Assembly: GCF_021325795.1 (NCBI RefSeq)
Contig: NZ_JAHPZX010000002.1
Location: 310,001-374,000 of the forward strand
DNA: 64,000 nucleotides
Direction of reading: 5' to 3'
Source: Bordetella sp. LUAb4
GTDB lineage: Bacteria; Pseudomonadota; Gammaproteobacteria; Burkholderiales; Burkholderiaceae_B
Part shown: piece by piece, positions 53,715-62,430 of the stretch
Layout: the number at the start of each line of letters is the position of its first letter
Numbering within the stretch: the stretch's first letter is position 1
Notes under the pieces: model-generated
The model's database searches: none
Seen by the model: the letters and a program-made list of their open reading frames with translations, nothing else
Told to the model about the DNA's origin: nothing
Program-made: the position numbers and the translations under genes

Positions 53715-54186
53715 TGCCGAGCCAGCCAGGCAATGGCAATCCAAGGCATGTGATCCGGCGTCGCCACTCGATGTCGGCCAACGCTGTTCGAGGTCAAACG
53801 CACGGCCCAGGTAGCTAACTCACGGCAGCAGGTGCTGACACAAATTGAATTATTTATGTGACGGGCAGGCCCTTGAGGCTGGCAATCAACTCGAGCACCC
53901 TTGTGCCAAAACAGAAATCGCTCTTTTACACCTGGGCGCCCCTGAAAAATTTGATTTCAAGTCATTGATAAATATCAATTTTTCTCCACCCGGAAAACTT
54001 AAATCCGATCTACGGCCATTTCACCCGTCTTTTCCCTAAGACGCCCTTAGCAGTTCTAAAGAAACTCCTTGTTTCAAATTCCAGATATTCGTCTGGCGAA
54101 AACAAGGGTTCGACGCGATCACGGCTGCTGGCGCGACGTTTCATCCGCGCAATCGCCAGCCGCCATCAGAGATCCGTCGGACTGCC
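53715..54186. other. 472-bp AT-rich spacer upstream of the autotransporter
   Basis: The spacer carries no believable gene; the 64-codon frame at 53845-54039 has no ribosome site and covers the regulatory DNA. From 53840 it is AT-rich and contains an FNR-type box and a promoter-like -10. Confidence 0.6.
53965..54004 (+). promoter_or_regulatory. FNR-type box with class II-like promoter
   Basis: TTGAT-AAAT-ATCAA (53965-53978) is a perfect match to the FNR/ANR consensus TTGATNNNNATCAA. A -10-like TTAAAT at 53999-54004 would place the start site near 54011, so the box centre is about -40, the class II position. A less perfect TTGATTTCAA lies at 53951. This predicts anaerobic control of the autotransporter by an FNR homologue (Btr in Bordetella). 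Confidence 0.65.
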
Positions 54187-57100
54187 ATGAACCACATCTA
54201 TCGCATCGTCTTCAACCGCGCCCTGGGCGTCTACCAGGTCGCTTCGGAAAACGCTTCCGCGCACCGCTCCGGCTCCAAGCGCCTGGCCTTGTCCATCACC
54301 GGCGCACTGGTCATGGCCGTCCTCGCCGGTGCCCCGGCGGGCGCGTTCGCGCAATCGGTCAGCAATGCGGGCGGCACGGGTGGCCAGGGCGGCGCCGGCA
54401 TGATGCCCGGCATCTTCGGCGGTCAAGCAGGCCAGCAAGGCACGTCCGGTAGCGCTCTGCCGTCAGGTGGGGCCAGTGGCGGCGGTGGCGGTGGTTCTGG
54501 CGCCGCCGGTGGCAATGGCGGCCTCTCCACCAGCTCGGGCGCCATATTGCCCGCCGCCGGCGGTATTGCTGGCGTGAGTTCAAACACCTCCGGCAACATC
54601 ACCACGGGCACCGCCGGCGGCAATGGCGCGGCGGGTTCCGGTCCCGACGACGGCGGTGGCGGCGGCGGTGGCGGCGCCTCGGCCGGCAATTATGCAGCCG
54701 ACATGACGTTGAATGACATCTATACGGGCGGCGCGGGCGGCAGCGGTGGCGCGGGCGGCCCCGGCGGCTCTGGCTCGGACGCCAATGGCGGCGGCGGTGG
54801 CGCGGGTGGCTATGGCGTGCAAGCGACCGGCGGCAACCTCACGATCACTGAAACCGCCGTCGTCAGCGGTGGCCTGGGCGGCACCGGTGGCTCGAGCAAT
54901 ATGAGCAGGGCCGGCAACGGCGGCGATGGCGGCATAGGGGTGGAGTTCTCCAGCGGCGGCACCCTTGCCAATTCCGGGCAGATCCGCGGTGGCAATGGTG
55001 GCAATGCCAGCTCCAGCCTGCCTTATGGCGTCACCTCCGGCGGCGTCGGCGGCGCCGGGGTGGTCCTGGGCGACGGCGCCACGCTCGTCAACTCGCAGAA
55101 CACGAACGGCAACAGCAGCATTTACGGCGGCGATATAGCCGTGTTCAGTGGAAACAATTCACTGCGTGGCGGTACCGGCGTGATTGCCGGCAACAACACG
55201 GTCATCATCAACGACAGTGTGATCAGCGGTGGCCAGGGCAGCACCGCCGACCTGCAAGGCTATGCCGTCGAGATCAATGGCAGCAACAACCGCCTGGTGA
55301 TGCAAACCAACGGTAGCCTGGACGGCAACGTGATCGCGCGGGGCACCAACAACACGCTCGAATACAACATCGTTCAGAGCAATAACGGCCTGGACGTTTC
55401 GACGATCGTGTCGGCGGAGCCGTTGGTCTTTGACAGTGCGGCGAAACTCTACGGTTTCTCGAACTACGAAAAAACGGGCGATGGCCAGTTGAGCCTCGTC
55501 AACACGACCGACGTCGTTACGAACTGGACGGTGAAGGACGGCAAACTCGGAATCACCAACGAGATCAATCTTGGCGCGGCCGGCAGCAAGTTGACGCTGG
55601 ACGGCGGCACGCTGTTCGTGGATCGTGACATGACGATCAGCTCCGCGCATGACATCGCGATGGGCGCGGCTGGCGGCACTGTCGAAACCTTACCCGGCAA
55701 GACCGTGCAGTTCGTCGGTGTCATCAGCGGCAATGGTGGGCTGGCAATGACCGGCAACGGCACCATCGTGCTGCAAGCGGATAACACCTACACCGGCGTA
55801 ACGCATGCCAAGGCCGGCACGATCAGGATAGGGAACGGTGCCACCGCCGGCAGCGTTGCCGGTAACATCGCAATCGAACAGGGCGCCATCGTCGAATTCG
55901 ACCGCTCTGACGATGTCACTTACGCGGGCGTCATCAGCGGCGCCGGCCAGCTCAAGAAGAGCAACACCAACACTCTGACCCTGCTCGGCAACAACACAGG
56001 CACCGGTCTCGACAGCTGGCGCATCAACGGCGGCACTCTGCAGGTTGGTAACGGCGGGACCATCGGCAGCATCGCCGCCGACGTCAAGTTCGAAAGCGGA
56101 GCCCTGGTCTTCAACCGTGCTGGTAACAGCACCTATGCCGGCGCCATCTCCGACGTCGACTCCTCGGTCTACGCGGGCACGGTCGAAAAGCGCGGCACCG
56201 GCACGCTGACCCTGACTGGCGCGAACAACTATCGGGGTGGCACCACGGTAACGGGTGGCACGCTCGAAGTCGGCAATGGCGGCACCATCGGCAGCATCGT
56301 CGGCGCCGTGACCATCGCCGCCGGTGCCACGCTGGCCTTCAATCGGCAGGACGATATCGCCTACAGCAGCGTCATCAGCGGTGACGGCTCGCTCGAGAAG
56401 CGCGGCAGCGGACAACTGACCATCAATCAGCCAAACACCTACACCGGCGGCACCCGCGTCTCCAACGGCAATCTGGTGGTCGGCAACGGCGGCACCAACG
56501 GCTCCATCGTCGGCGATGTGCAGGTCGACCAAGCCGGCACCCTGGTCTTCAACCGCAGCGACACCGTCACTTTCGCGGGCGCCATCAGCGGTGACGGCAG
56601 CCTGACCAAGCGCAACAGCAACACCCTGATCCTGACCGGCGACAACACCTTCACCGGCGGCATCAAACTGGCGCAAGGTACGCTGCAGATCGCCAATGGC
56701 GTGACCAGCGGCTCCATCGTCAGCGACGTCATGCTGACCAGCGGCACGACGCTGGCTTTCGCCCACCGCAACTCCTCCAGCTCGCCTTACGATCCCTATG
56801 ACTACGTCGGCAATATCGCCGGCGACGGCCAAGTGGTCGTGCGCGCCAACTCGGAAGTTTCGTTCACTGGCGACGCCACGCACACCGGCGGCACGGTGGT
56901 GGAACCCAACGCAACGCTGGCCCTCGGTAACGGCGGCACGACCGGTAGCCTCGGCGGCGACGTGACCCTGCAAAACAGCGCCGCCTTTGGCTTCCTACGC
57001 TCTAATGACTACACCTACGCCGGCAAGATCACCGGCGACTCGACCAGCCGCATCGTCCAGGCCGGCACTGGCACCACGTCGCTGACGGGCGACAACAGCG

Positions 57101-58848
57101 GCTTCTCCGGCCTGGTCTATGTCACCGCCGGCACGCTGGAGATCAACAGCGCGATGAACGGCATTGCCGCTGTCATAGGTGGCACGCTGGCTGGTACCGG
57201 CCAACTGGCCATGGCCCAGATCGGCGATGGCGGCACGCTCTCGCCCGGCAGCAAGGCCAATCCCACCGGCACCTTGACCACCAATGGTCCGGTGCAGTTC
57301 ACCACGGGTTCGACGCTGAGCATCAATGCCCTGCCCGACGGCAGCAGCAGCAAGCTGGTGGTCAATGGCGCGACGCTGGTGCAGGACGGCGCCAAGTTCC
57401 AGATGGTCGGCCTGGGCAACGGCCTGTATGCGGAATCGACGACCTACAACGTGCTGCAGGCAACGGGTGGCGTGAACGGTACGTTCACGACCGTGGCAAG
57501 CAGCCTTGCGTTCCTGGAGCCGTCGCTGTCCTATACCGCCAACGCCGTCGACCTCACGGTCAAGCTCAAGGACGTGCCGGTGGATCCGGGCCAAGGCGGC
57601 TCGGGCGGCGGTGATACGGGCACGGGCAATACTGGCGGCAACGGCAACGGCGGCAACGGCGGCAACGGCAACACCGGTGGCAGCAGCGGCGGCACGCGCC
57701 CCATCCAGTTCGCCGACCTGGCCCTGAACCGCAATCAACGTTCGGTTGCCGGCGCCCTGCAATCGCTGCCCAAAAACAGCGCGCTTTACGCCCGCGTCCT
57801 GAACCTGCCGGAAGGCACGCCGAGTGCTGTCTTCGAAAGCCTCAGCGGCGAGACCCACGCCTCCACCAGCAATATGCTCAACGGCGTGACGTCCAACGTC
57901 GTCAGCCTGCCGATGTCACACCTGCGCCAGAACATGGACGCCGGCATGATGCCCGGCCGCCCCACCGCTCAAATAGGCCGTGGCGATGCCTCTTCCCTGC
58001 CCCAGTCCGCGGCTCAACCCATCTGGGCTCAGGTCTTCGGCAACTGGCGCACCCTGGGTGGCCGCGATGAAACCGGCGAAGTGCGCCAATCCGATGGCGG
58101 CCTGTTCGTCGGCGGCGACCAGGCTGTCGGCGGTGGCTGGCGTGCCGGCGGCGCGCTGGGATACACCGGCAGCCACAGCAGCATCAAGGGCCAGGGTTCA
58201 CGGGCTGACGTCGACAGCTACAGCGGCGTCATCTACGGCGGCAAGGGCTTTGCTGCCGGTCCGGGCAAGATCAACCTGACCCTGGGCATGAGCTACACCT
58301 GGCATGACATCGACACCAAGCGGGGCGTCAATGCCGCCGGCGTGGCTCAGGAGCTGAAGTCGTCCTACAGCGCCAACACCACGCAGTTCTTCACCGAGCT
58401 GGGCTATGCCCTGCCGGTGACCGACCGCGTAACGCTGGAGCCCTTCGTCGGTGCCGACTACAGCGACCAGCGCACGCGTGGTTTCGGCGAATCCGGTGGC
58501 GACGCCGCGCTGACGGGCAAGAGCACGCATAACCAGGTTGGCAGCACCACCCTGGGCCTGCGTGGCCAGACCACCTTCGAGAGCGGCAGCTCGCAGGGCC
58601 GCCTGTACGCCACGGCCGGCTGGCGCCATTCCTATGGTGATCTGGATCCCACCACCACCATGGCTTTCGACGGCAGCCAGGCCTTCTCCGTGGCCGGCGC
58701 TCCCATCGCCCGCGATGCAGCCGTGCTGACCCTGGGCGCCGACCTGGCCATCACCCGTTCGACCACGGTGGGTGTGAACTACGGCGGCCAGTTCGGCGGC
58801 GGCAACCGCCAGAACAGCGGCGCCGTGAACGTCCGCTGGCGCTTCTGA
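54187..58848 (+). CDS. Type Va autotransporter with glycine-rich and repeat-rich passenger
   Basis: The 1553-residue protein has an extended signal peptide (ESPR MNHIYRIVFNRALGVYQVAS at 1-20), a hydrophobic core at about 33-55 and cleavage near AFA-Q. A Gly-rich block (about 58-290) has GGTGG/GGAGG units. Then come more than ten PATR-like beta-helix repeats with the GNGGTxGSI and NTYTGG patterns, a Gly/Asn linker at about 1136-1171, and a C-terminal beta-barrel (about 1278-1553, ending VRWRF). It is secreted through the outer membrane and displayed as an adhesin-type beta-helix; ligand unknown. No RGD or subtilisin motif was seen. An FNR-type box lies upstream and a hairpin terminator downstream. 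Confidence 0.93.
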   Translation: MNHIYRIVFNRALGVYQVASENASAHRSGSKRLALSITGALVMAVLAGAPAGAFAQSVSNAGGTGGQGGAGMMPGIFGGQAGQQGTSGSALPSGGASGGGGGGSGAAGGNGGLSTSSGAILPAAGGIAGVSSNTSGNITTGTAGGNGAAGSGPDDGGGGGGGGASAGNYAADMTLNDIYTGGAGGSGGAGGPGGSGSDANGGGGGAGGYGVQATGGNLTITETAVVSGGLGGTGGSSNMSRAGNGGDGGIGVEFSSGGTLANSGQIRGGNGGNASSSLPYGVTSGGVGGAGVVLGDGATLVNSQNTNGNSSIYGGDIAVFSGNNSLRGGTGVIAGNNTVIINDSVISGGQGSTADLQGYAVEINGSNNRLVMQTNGSLDGNVIARGTNNTLEYNIVQSNNGLDVSTIVSAEPLVFDSAAKLYGFSNYEKTGDGQLSLVNTTDVVTNWTVKDGKLGITNEINLGAAGSKLTLDGGTLFVDRDMTISSAHDIAMGAAGGTVETLPGKTVQFVGVISGNGGLAMTGNGTIVLQADNTYTGVTHAKAGTIRIGNGATAGSVAGNIAIEQGAIVEFDRSDDVTYAGVISGAGQLKKSNTNTLTLLGNNTGTGLDSWRINGGTLQVGNGGTIGSIAADVKFESGALVFNRAGNSTYAGAISDVDSSVYAGTVEKRGTGTLTLTGANNYRGGTTVTGGTLEVGNGGTIGSIVGAVTIAAGATLAFNRQDDIAYSSVISGDGSLEKRGSGQLTINQPNTYTGGTRVSNGNLVVGNGGTNGSIVGDVQVDQAGTLVFNRSDTVTFAGAISGDGSLTKRNSNTLILTGDNTFTGGIKLAQGTLQIANGVTSGSIVSDVMLTSGTTLAFAHRNSSSSPYDPYDYVGNIAGDGQVVVRANSEVSFTGDATHTGGTVVEPNATLALGNGGTTGSLGGDVTLQNSAAFGFLRSNDYTYAGKITGDSTSRIVQAGTGTTSLTGDNSGFSGLVYVTAGTLEINSAMNGIAAVIGGTLAGTGQLAMAQIGDGGTLSPGSKANPTGTLTTNGPVQFTTGSTLSINALPDGSSSKLVVNGATLVQDGAKFQMVGLGNGLYAESTTYNVLQATGGVNGTFTTVASSLAFLEPSLSYTANAVDLTVKLKDVPVDPGQGGSGGGDTGTGNTGGNGNGGNGGNGNTGGSSGGTRPIQFADLALNRNQRSVAGALQSLPKNSALYARVLNLPEGTPSAVFESLSGETHASTSNMLNGVTSNVVSLPMSHLRQNMDAGMMPGRPTAQIGRGDASSLPQSAAQPIWAQVFGNWRTLGGRDETGEVRQSDGGLFVGGDQAVGGGWRAGGALGYTGSHSSIKGQGSRADVDSYSGVIYGGKGFAAGPGKINLTLGMSYTWHDIDTKRGVNAAGVAQELKSSYSANTTQFFTELGYALPVTDRVTLEPFVGADYSDQRTRGFGESGGDAALTGKSTHNQVGSTTLGLRGQTTFESGSSQGRLYATAGWRHSYGDLDPTTTMAFDGSQAFSVAGAPIARDAAVLTLGADLAITRSTTVGVNYGGQFGGGNRQNSGAVNVRWRF

Positions 58849-58882
58849 TGCCGTAGGTACTCTTCCACATCGGGTATGAACC

Positions 58883-58921
58883 ACACCCCAAAGTCTGGAT
58901 GCAAATCCGCCTTTGGGGTGT
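58883..58921. terminator. Terminator after the autotransporter
   Basis: A perfect 11-bp stem ACACCCCAAAG/CTTTGGGGTGT is followed by TCTCTTTG. The 17-nt loop contains a smaller GGAT/ATCC stem. It lies between convergent genes. Confidence 0.8.
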
Positions 58922-58945
58922 TCTCTTTGCTTCGTTAGAAAAATT

Positions 58946-59944
58946 TCAAGCGCCTTCGTTGTCAAACGCCAAAGGCGCCGGCTCCGCGATCAGATTCATG
59001 GTCAGGCGAACGATCAAGTCTTTTGCCTTGGGATCACTTTCGGCAATCAAAAGTGTCAGCGCGGTCAGGCCCTGCTCGTTGAGAGTAAGGCGCATGCCTT
59101 CTTGACGTAAGTACAGCAGAAAAAGAAAGGCGCCCGATCGCTTGTTACCGTCCAAAAACGGATGATCTTTAACGACAAAATACAATAAATGCGCTGCACG
59201 TTCCTCACGAGTCAGATATAGAGGATCGCCGAACATAGTCTGCTGCAGGTTGCCCAGAATGGCCGCCAATCCTCCGCCTCCTGGGTCGCGGGCAAAGAAG
59301 GCAGAGGCCTCGCCGCAGTCACGCAACTCGTCGCCCAGGGCGACTAGCGCCCGGCGAGCCTCGTCAAGGGCCAGAATGCCGCGCGCTGCTCTGGCACCTG
59401 CTGGGATCCCCAATTTTCCCTGGTCATAGTCCTGCAGCAGTCGCCAGGTACGGGCGTAACCCAGGATCAGACCGACAACTTCTTCCCCCAGGTCCGACAC
59501 TAGTTCCCGCCTGATCAACGTACGTCCCAGCAACTCCACGGCTTGTTCTAAATCCTGCACGCCCTGCTCAGCTAGGCGATGCTTGTTCAGGCTATAACCC
59601 AAGGTCAGGTGTTCGCGCAGGACGCGTGTCGCCCACTGGCGAAAGCGTGTGGCACGGATGGAATTGACTCGATAGCCCACGGAAATGATGGCATCGAGGT
59701 TGTAATGCTTAAGCCGACGCCGGACGTCGCGCCTCCCCTCCTGGCGAACTACCAAGAAATCCTTGGTAGTTGCCGCTTCGGCCAACTCTTCAACGGAATA
59801 AACGTTCCGCAAGTGCATCTGTATGTTTTCTGGCGTCGTACCGAACACCCCGCCTATTTGCCGCTGCGTCAGCCAGAGCATCCCACCTTCCAGGCGGACC
59901 TCCACCGACGCGTCGCTGCCTTCAAAAATAATAATGTCAGTCAT
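58946..59944 (-). CDS. RhuM-Fic fusion protein (virulence RhuM / Fic-DOC type)
   Basis: The 332-residue protein has a RhuM-type N-terminal half (LWLTQRQIGGVFGTTPENIQ, LKHYNLDAIISVGYRVNS, FRQWATRVLREHL), found in many genomes next to or fused with Fic domains. The C-terminal Fic/DOC domain has the active motif HPFLDGNKRSGAFLF. Fic enzymes transfer AMP or other phosphate-containing groups to a target hydroxyl; no alpha-inhibitory (S/T)xxxE(G/N) motif is obvious. ATG 59944 (MTDIIIFEG) is chosen. Possibly a toxin-like accessory gene; no separate antitoxin was recognised next to it. Confidence 0.87.
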   Translation of the reverse strand: MTDIIIFEGSDASVEVRLEGGMLWLTQRQIGGVFGTTPENIQMHLRNVYSVEELAEAATTKDFLVVRQEGRRDVRRRLKHYNLDAIISVGYRVNSIRATRFRQWATRVLREHLTLGYSLNKHRLAEQGVQDLEQAVELLGRTLIRRELVSDLGEEVVGLILGYARTWRLLQDYDQGKLGIPAGARAARGILALDEARRALVALGDELRDCGEASAFFARDPGGGGLAAILGNLQQTMFGDPLYLTREERAAHLLYFVVKDHPFLDGNKRSGAFLFLLYLRQEGMRLTLNEQGLTALTLLIAESDPKAKDLIVRLTMNLIAEPAPLAFDNEGA

Positions 59945-60220
59945 GCGTTGCGCATCGTGAGGTGGCGGCCATTTCGGCGGCGGCTGGAGAAACGCGAATG
60001 AGCCGAGTGAGCAACAAGTAGCCCGCAAAAGTTCCACCTCGGATGGCGGCCAAATGTCCTCTTTAGCCACGACCACCACCGCGGACGAGCTCAGGATCAG
60101 GCAGACGAACAATGCCCCCGCCACCAGGCCCGGCGTTTGCTATAACCGCGTCAACTTGAAACTGGCGCTGCGTCAGCAGCAGGGAGAAGGCGCAGAAGAT
60201 GCGCCTCCGGGAGGCGAGCC

Positions 60221-60712
60221 ATGGACGAGATCGAAGGTGTTGCTGCGTTCATGCAGCGGGAGAAACTGACCCTGGTCACGGCGGAGTCCTGTACGGCAGG
60301 GCTCATCGCGGCGATGTTGGCTGACGTAGCCGGAGCGGGCCAGTTGCTGGATTGCGCGTTCGTGGTGTATTCGCCGCAAGCCAAGCAGCGGCTGTTGGGC
60401 GTATCCCAGGCCACGATGACGGCCAACAATCTCACCAGCGAACCGGTTGCGATAGAAATGGCGCTGGGGGCGGCAAGCAACAGCCCCGCAACCATCGCGG
60501 TATCCAACACCGGCGTCACCGACGACACCGATGACAACATCCCCGCAGGCACGCAGTGCTTCGCCTGGGTCTTCAGGAACAATCCCGACGGCAGGCCGAG
60601 AATCTACGCCGAAACGGTGCGCTTCAGCGGCGACAGGCTGGCGATCAGAAAGCAAAGCGCCACACACGCCTTGCTGCGCATCATGCACTACCACCAGCCA
60701 TCCCAACCCTGA
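60221..60712 (+). CDS. CinA C-terminal domain protein (NMN amidohydrolase, PncC-like)
   Basis: The 163-residue protein has the PncC/CinA-C pattern LVTAESCTAGLIAAMLADVAGA at residues 17-38 (Thr/Ser nucleophile region) and SNTGVTDDTDDN. It hydrolyses nicotinamide mononucleotide to nicotinate mononucleotide in the pyridine nucleotide cycle. The N-terminal CinA domain is absent, as in stand-alone PncC. GGGAGGCGAGCC precedes ATG 60221. Confidence 0.87.
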   Translation: MDEIEGVAAFMQREKLTLVTAESCTAGLIAAMLADVAGAGQLLDCAFVVYSPQAKQRLLGVSQATMTANNLTSEPVAIEMALGAASNSPATIAVSNTGVTDDTDDNIPAGTQCFAWVFRNNPDGRPRIYAETVRFSGDRLAIRKQSATHALLRIMHYHQPSQP

Positions 60713-60720
60713 CGGCGGCG

Positions 60721-61698
60721 TCAATCCACCGTCACGTTGGCATCCTTGACGACGCCCTGCCACCGGGCCGACTCCTTGGCGATGAATGCGCCGAAGTCCT
60801 GCGGACTGCCCTTCACCGCGATGGATCCCAGTTGCGCCAGCCGCTCGCGCGTCTCCGGCTCGTCCAGGATCAGATTCACCTGCTCGTTGAGATAGGTCAC
60901 GATGGGCGCCGGCAAGCCCGCCGGTCCCATCACGCCATACCAGACCGGCGCATCGAAGGCCGGATAGCCCGCCTCGGCGAAGGTAGGCACATTGGGCAGG
61001 CCCGCCAGCCGCTGTGGTCCCGTCACCGCCAGCGCCCGCACCTTGCCGCCGGCTGCCTGCGGCAAAGCCGACGGCGCGGTATCGAAAATCCCCTGGATCT
61101 GCCCGCCCATCAGGTCCACCATGGCTGGGCCGCTGCCCTTGTAGGGCACGTGCGTCATCTGCAGCTTCGCGACCGTAGCGAACAATTGGCCGGCCAGATG
61201 GACCGACGTCCCCGTTCCGCCCGACCCATAGTTGACCTTGCCGGGATGCTGCCGCGCATTATCGACGAAGCCCTTGACGTCCTTGATGTCGCTGCCCGCG
61301 TTCACCAGCAGCACGGTGGGCGACACGGCGATCTGCGCGATCGGCGCCAAATCCTTGCTGACGTCGTAGCGCAGCTTCGGGTAGATATAGGGATTGATCG
61401 ACAACGTGACCTGGCCGAACAGCAGCGTATAGCCATCGGCCGCGGCCCGCGCGACGTATTCGTTGCCGATATTGGTCCCCGCGCCGGGACGGTTCTCGAC
61501 GATGATGTTGGCCCCCGTCTTGGCGTTCAGCCGCGACGCCACGTAGCGGGCGATATTGTCGCTGCCCCCTCCTGGCGTGAACGGCACGACCAGGGTGACG
61601 GGCCGCGTCGGATAGCCCGCCGGGCCGCTGCCGGCCTGGACTGGAGCCACCACGGACAGCGCGGCGGCAACGGCCGCGCCCATGAGCATGAAACGCAT
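60721..61698 (-). CDS. Bug/TctC-type periplasmic solute receptor
   Basis: The 325-residue receptor has a signal peptide (cleavage near VQA-G at about 22). It shows YPTRPVTLVVPFTPGGGSDNIAR, IVENRPGAGT, AADGYTLLFGQ and the DFGAFIAKESARWQGVV helix. ATG 61698 follows GGAGACAAGAT. It is convergent with the PncC gene, and a cupin gene lies upstream on the same strand. Confidence 0.92.
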   Translation of the reverse strand: MRFMLMGAAVAAALSVVAPVQAGSGPAGYPTRPVTLVVPFTPGGGSDNIARYVASRLNAKTGANIIVENRPGAGTNIGNEYVARAAADGYTLLFGQVTLSINPYIYPKLRYDVSKDLAPIAQIAVSPTVLLVNAGSDIKDVKGFVDNARQHPGKVNYGSGGTGTSVHLAGQLFATVAKLQMTHVPYKGSGPAMVDLMGGQIQGIFDTAPSALPQAAGGKVRALAVTGPQRLAGLPNVPTFAEAGYPAFDAPVWYGVMGPAGLPAPIVTYLNEQVNLILDEPETRERLAQLGSIAVKGSPQDFGAFIAKESARWQGVVKDANVTVD

Positions 61699-61823
61699 AT
61701 CTTGTCTCCTCGAAATCGCGAGGCAGGTCTTGGCGCCTGCCTTCACGGTAAAGCATGAGCTGGCCTCGGCACGGCGAACCAAGGCGGAGAGCATTCCCGA
61801 TGCGGGATGCCCCTTGTCCTGTC

Positions 61824-62237
61824 CTAGCTGGCGTGCTCCGCCGCGATGGGACGGGTTTCGCCGGTTTCCACCAGGGTGCGCGTGGCATCCTGGGCGCCGT
61901 AGATCCACAGGATCTTCATGGGCTCGGTCTCCGACGCATTACGGAAGCGATGCGGCACGTTGGGCGGAATGAAGGTGACGTCCTGCGGCTTGACCGCGAA
62001 CTCCTCGCCATCGATATCGAAGATGGCGTTCCCTTCCACCAGCATGACGCTCTCTTCACAGTTGTGATGATGGAAAGGAATCTTGGCGCCGCCCTGGAAT
62101 TCCGTGTAGCCGGTGATAAACGCAGTAGCGCCGACGCCGCGCGTAACCAGCGGCGTGGTGCTCGCACCACCGCCCCGGTCGTGCTTCTTGATGGTCTCGG
62201 GCTGCAGCAGCACTGCGTCGGATGAAGTCTTGATCAT
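61824..62237 (-). CDS. Cupin domain protein
   Basis: The 137-residue single cupin has metal-binding motif 1 as IPFHHHNCEESVMLVEG and motif 2 as PPNVPHRFRNA. It could be a small-molecule isomerase, dioxygenase or sensor. The gene lies upstream of a Bug receptor and is divergent from a GntR regulator, so the three probably form a uptake/catabolic unit for an unknown acid. The gap to the Bug gene is 125 bp. Confidence 0.82.
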   Translation of the reverse strand: MIKTSSDAVLLQPETIKKHDRGGGASTTPLVTRGVGATAFITGYTEFQGGAKIPFHHHNCEESVMLVEGNAIFDIDGEEFAVKPQDVTFIPPNVPHRFRNASETEPMKILWIYGAQDATRTLVETGETRPIAAEHAS

Positions 62238-62430
62238 GTCTCTCTTGCTCCGTTACTCGGAAACCGCCTGGCCGCGCCGAGTTGCATCCCCATGGCCACG
62301 GTTGTGGTTTTTCGTGGAATCAAAGTACCATCAACTTTCACGCTCCCGCAAGCCCGGAATACACCTCGGTCGCGCCGGCCGGGCACCTGCCATACCATAG
62401 GACGCCTGTTCCCCGCGCCTGCTCTCTCAT

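Noticed and set aside
53845-54039. 64-codon frame before the autotransporter
   Set aside because: No ribosome site, overlaps the FNR box and -10, low-quality protein sequence.
54400-57700. CRISPR or satellite repeats
   Set aside because: Repeats are in frame, coding Gly-rich and PATR units of the autotransporter.
60054-60269. 71-codon frame upstream of the PncC gene
   Set aside because: Overlaps the PncC start and lacks a ribosome site or recognisable sequence.
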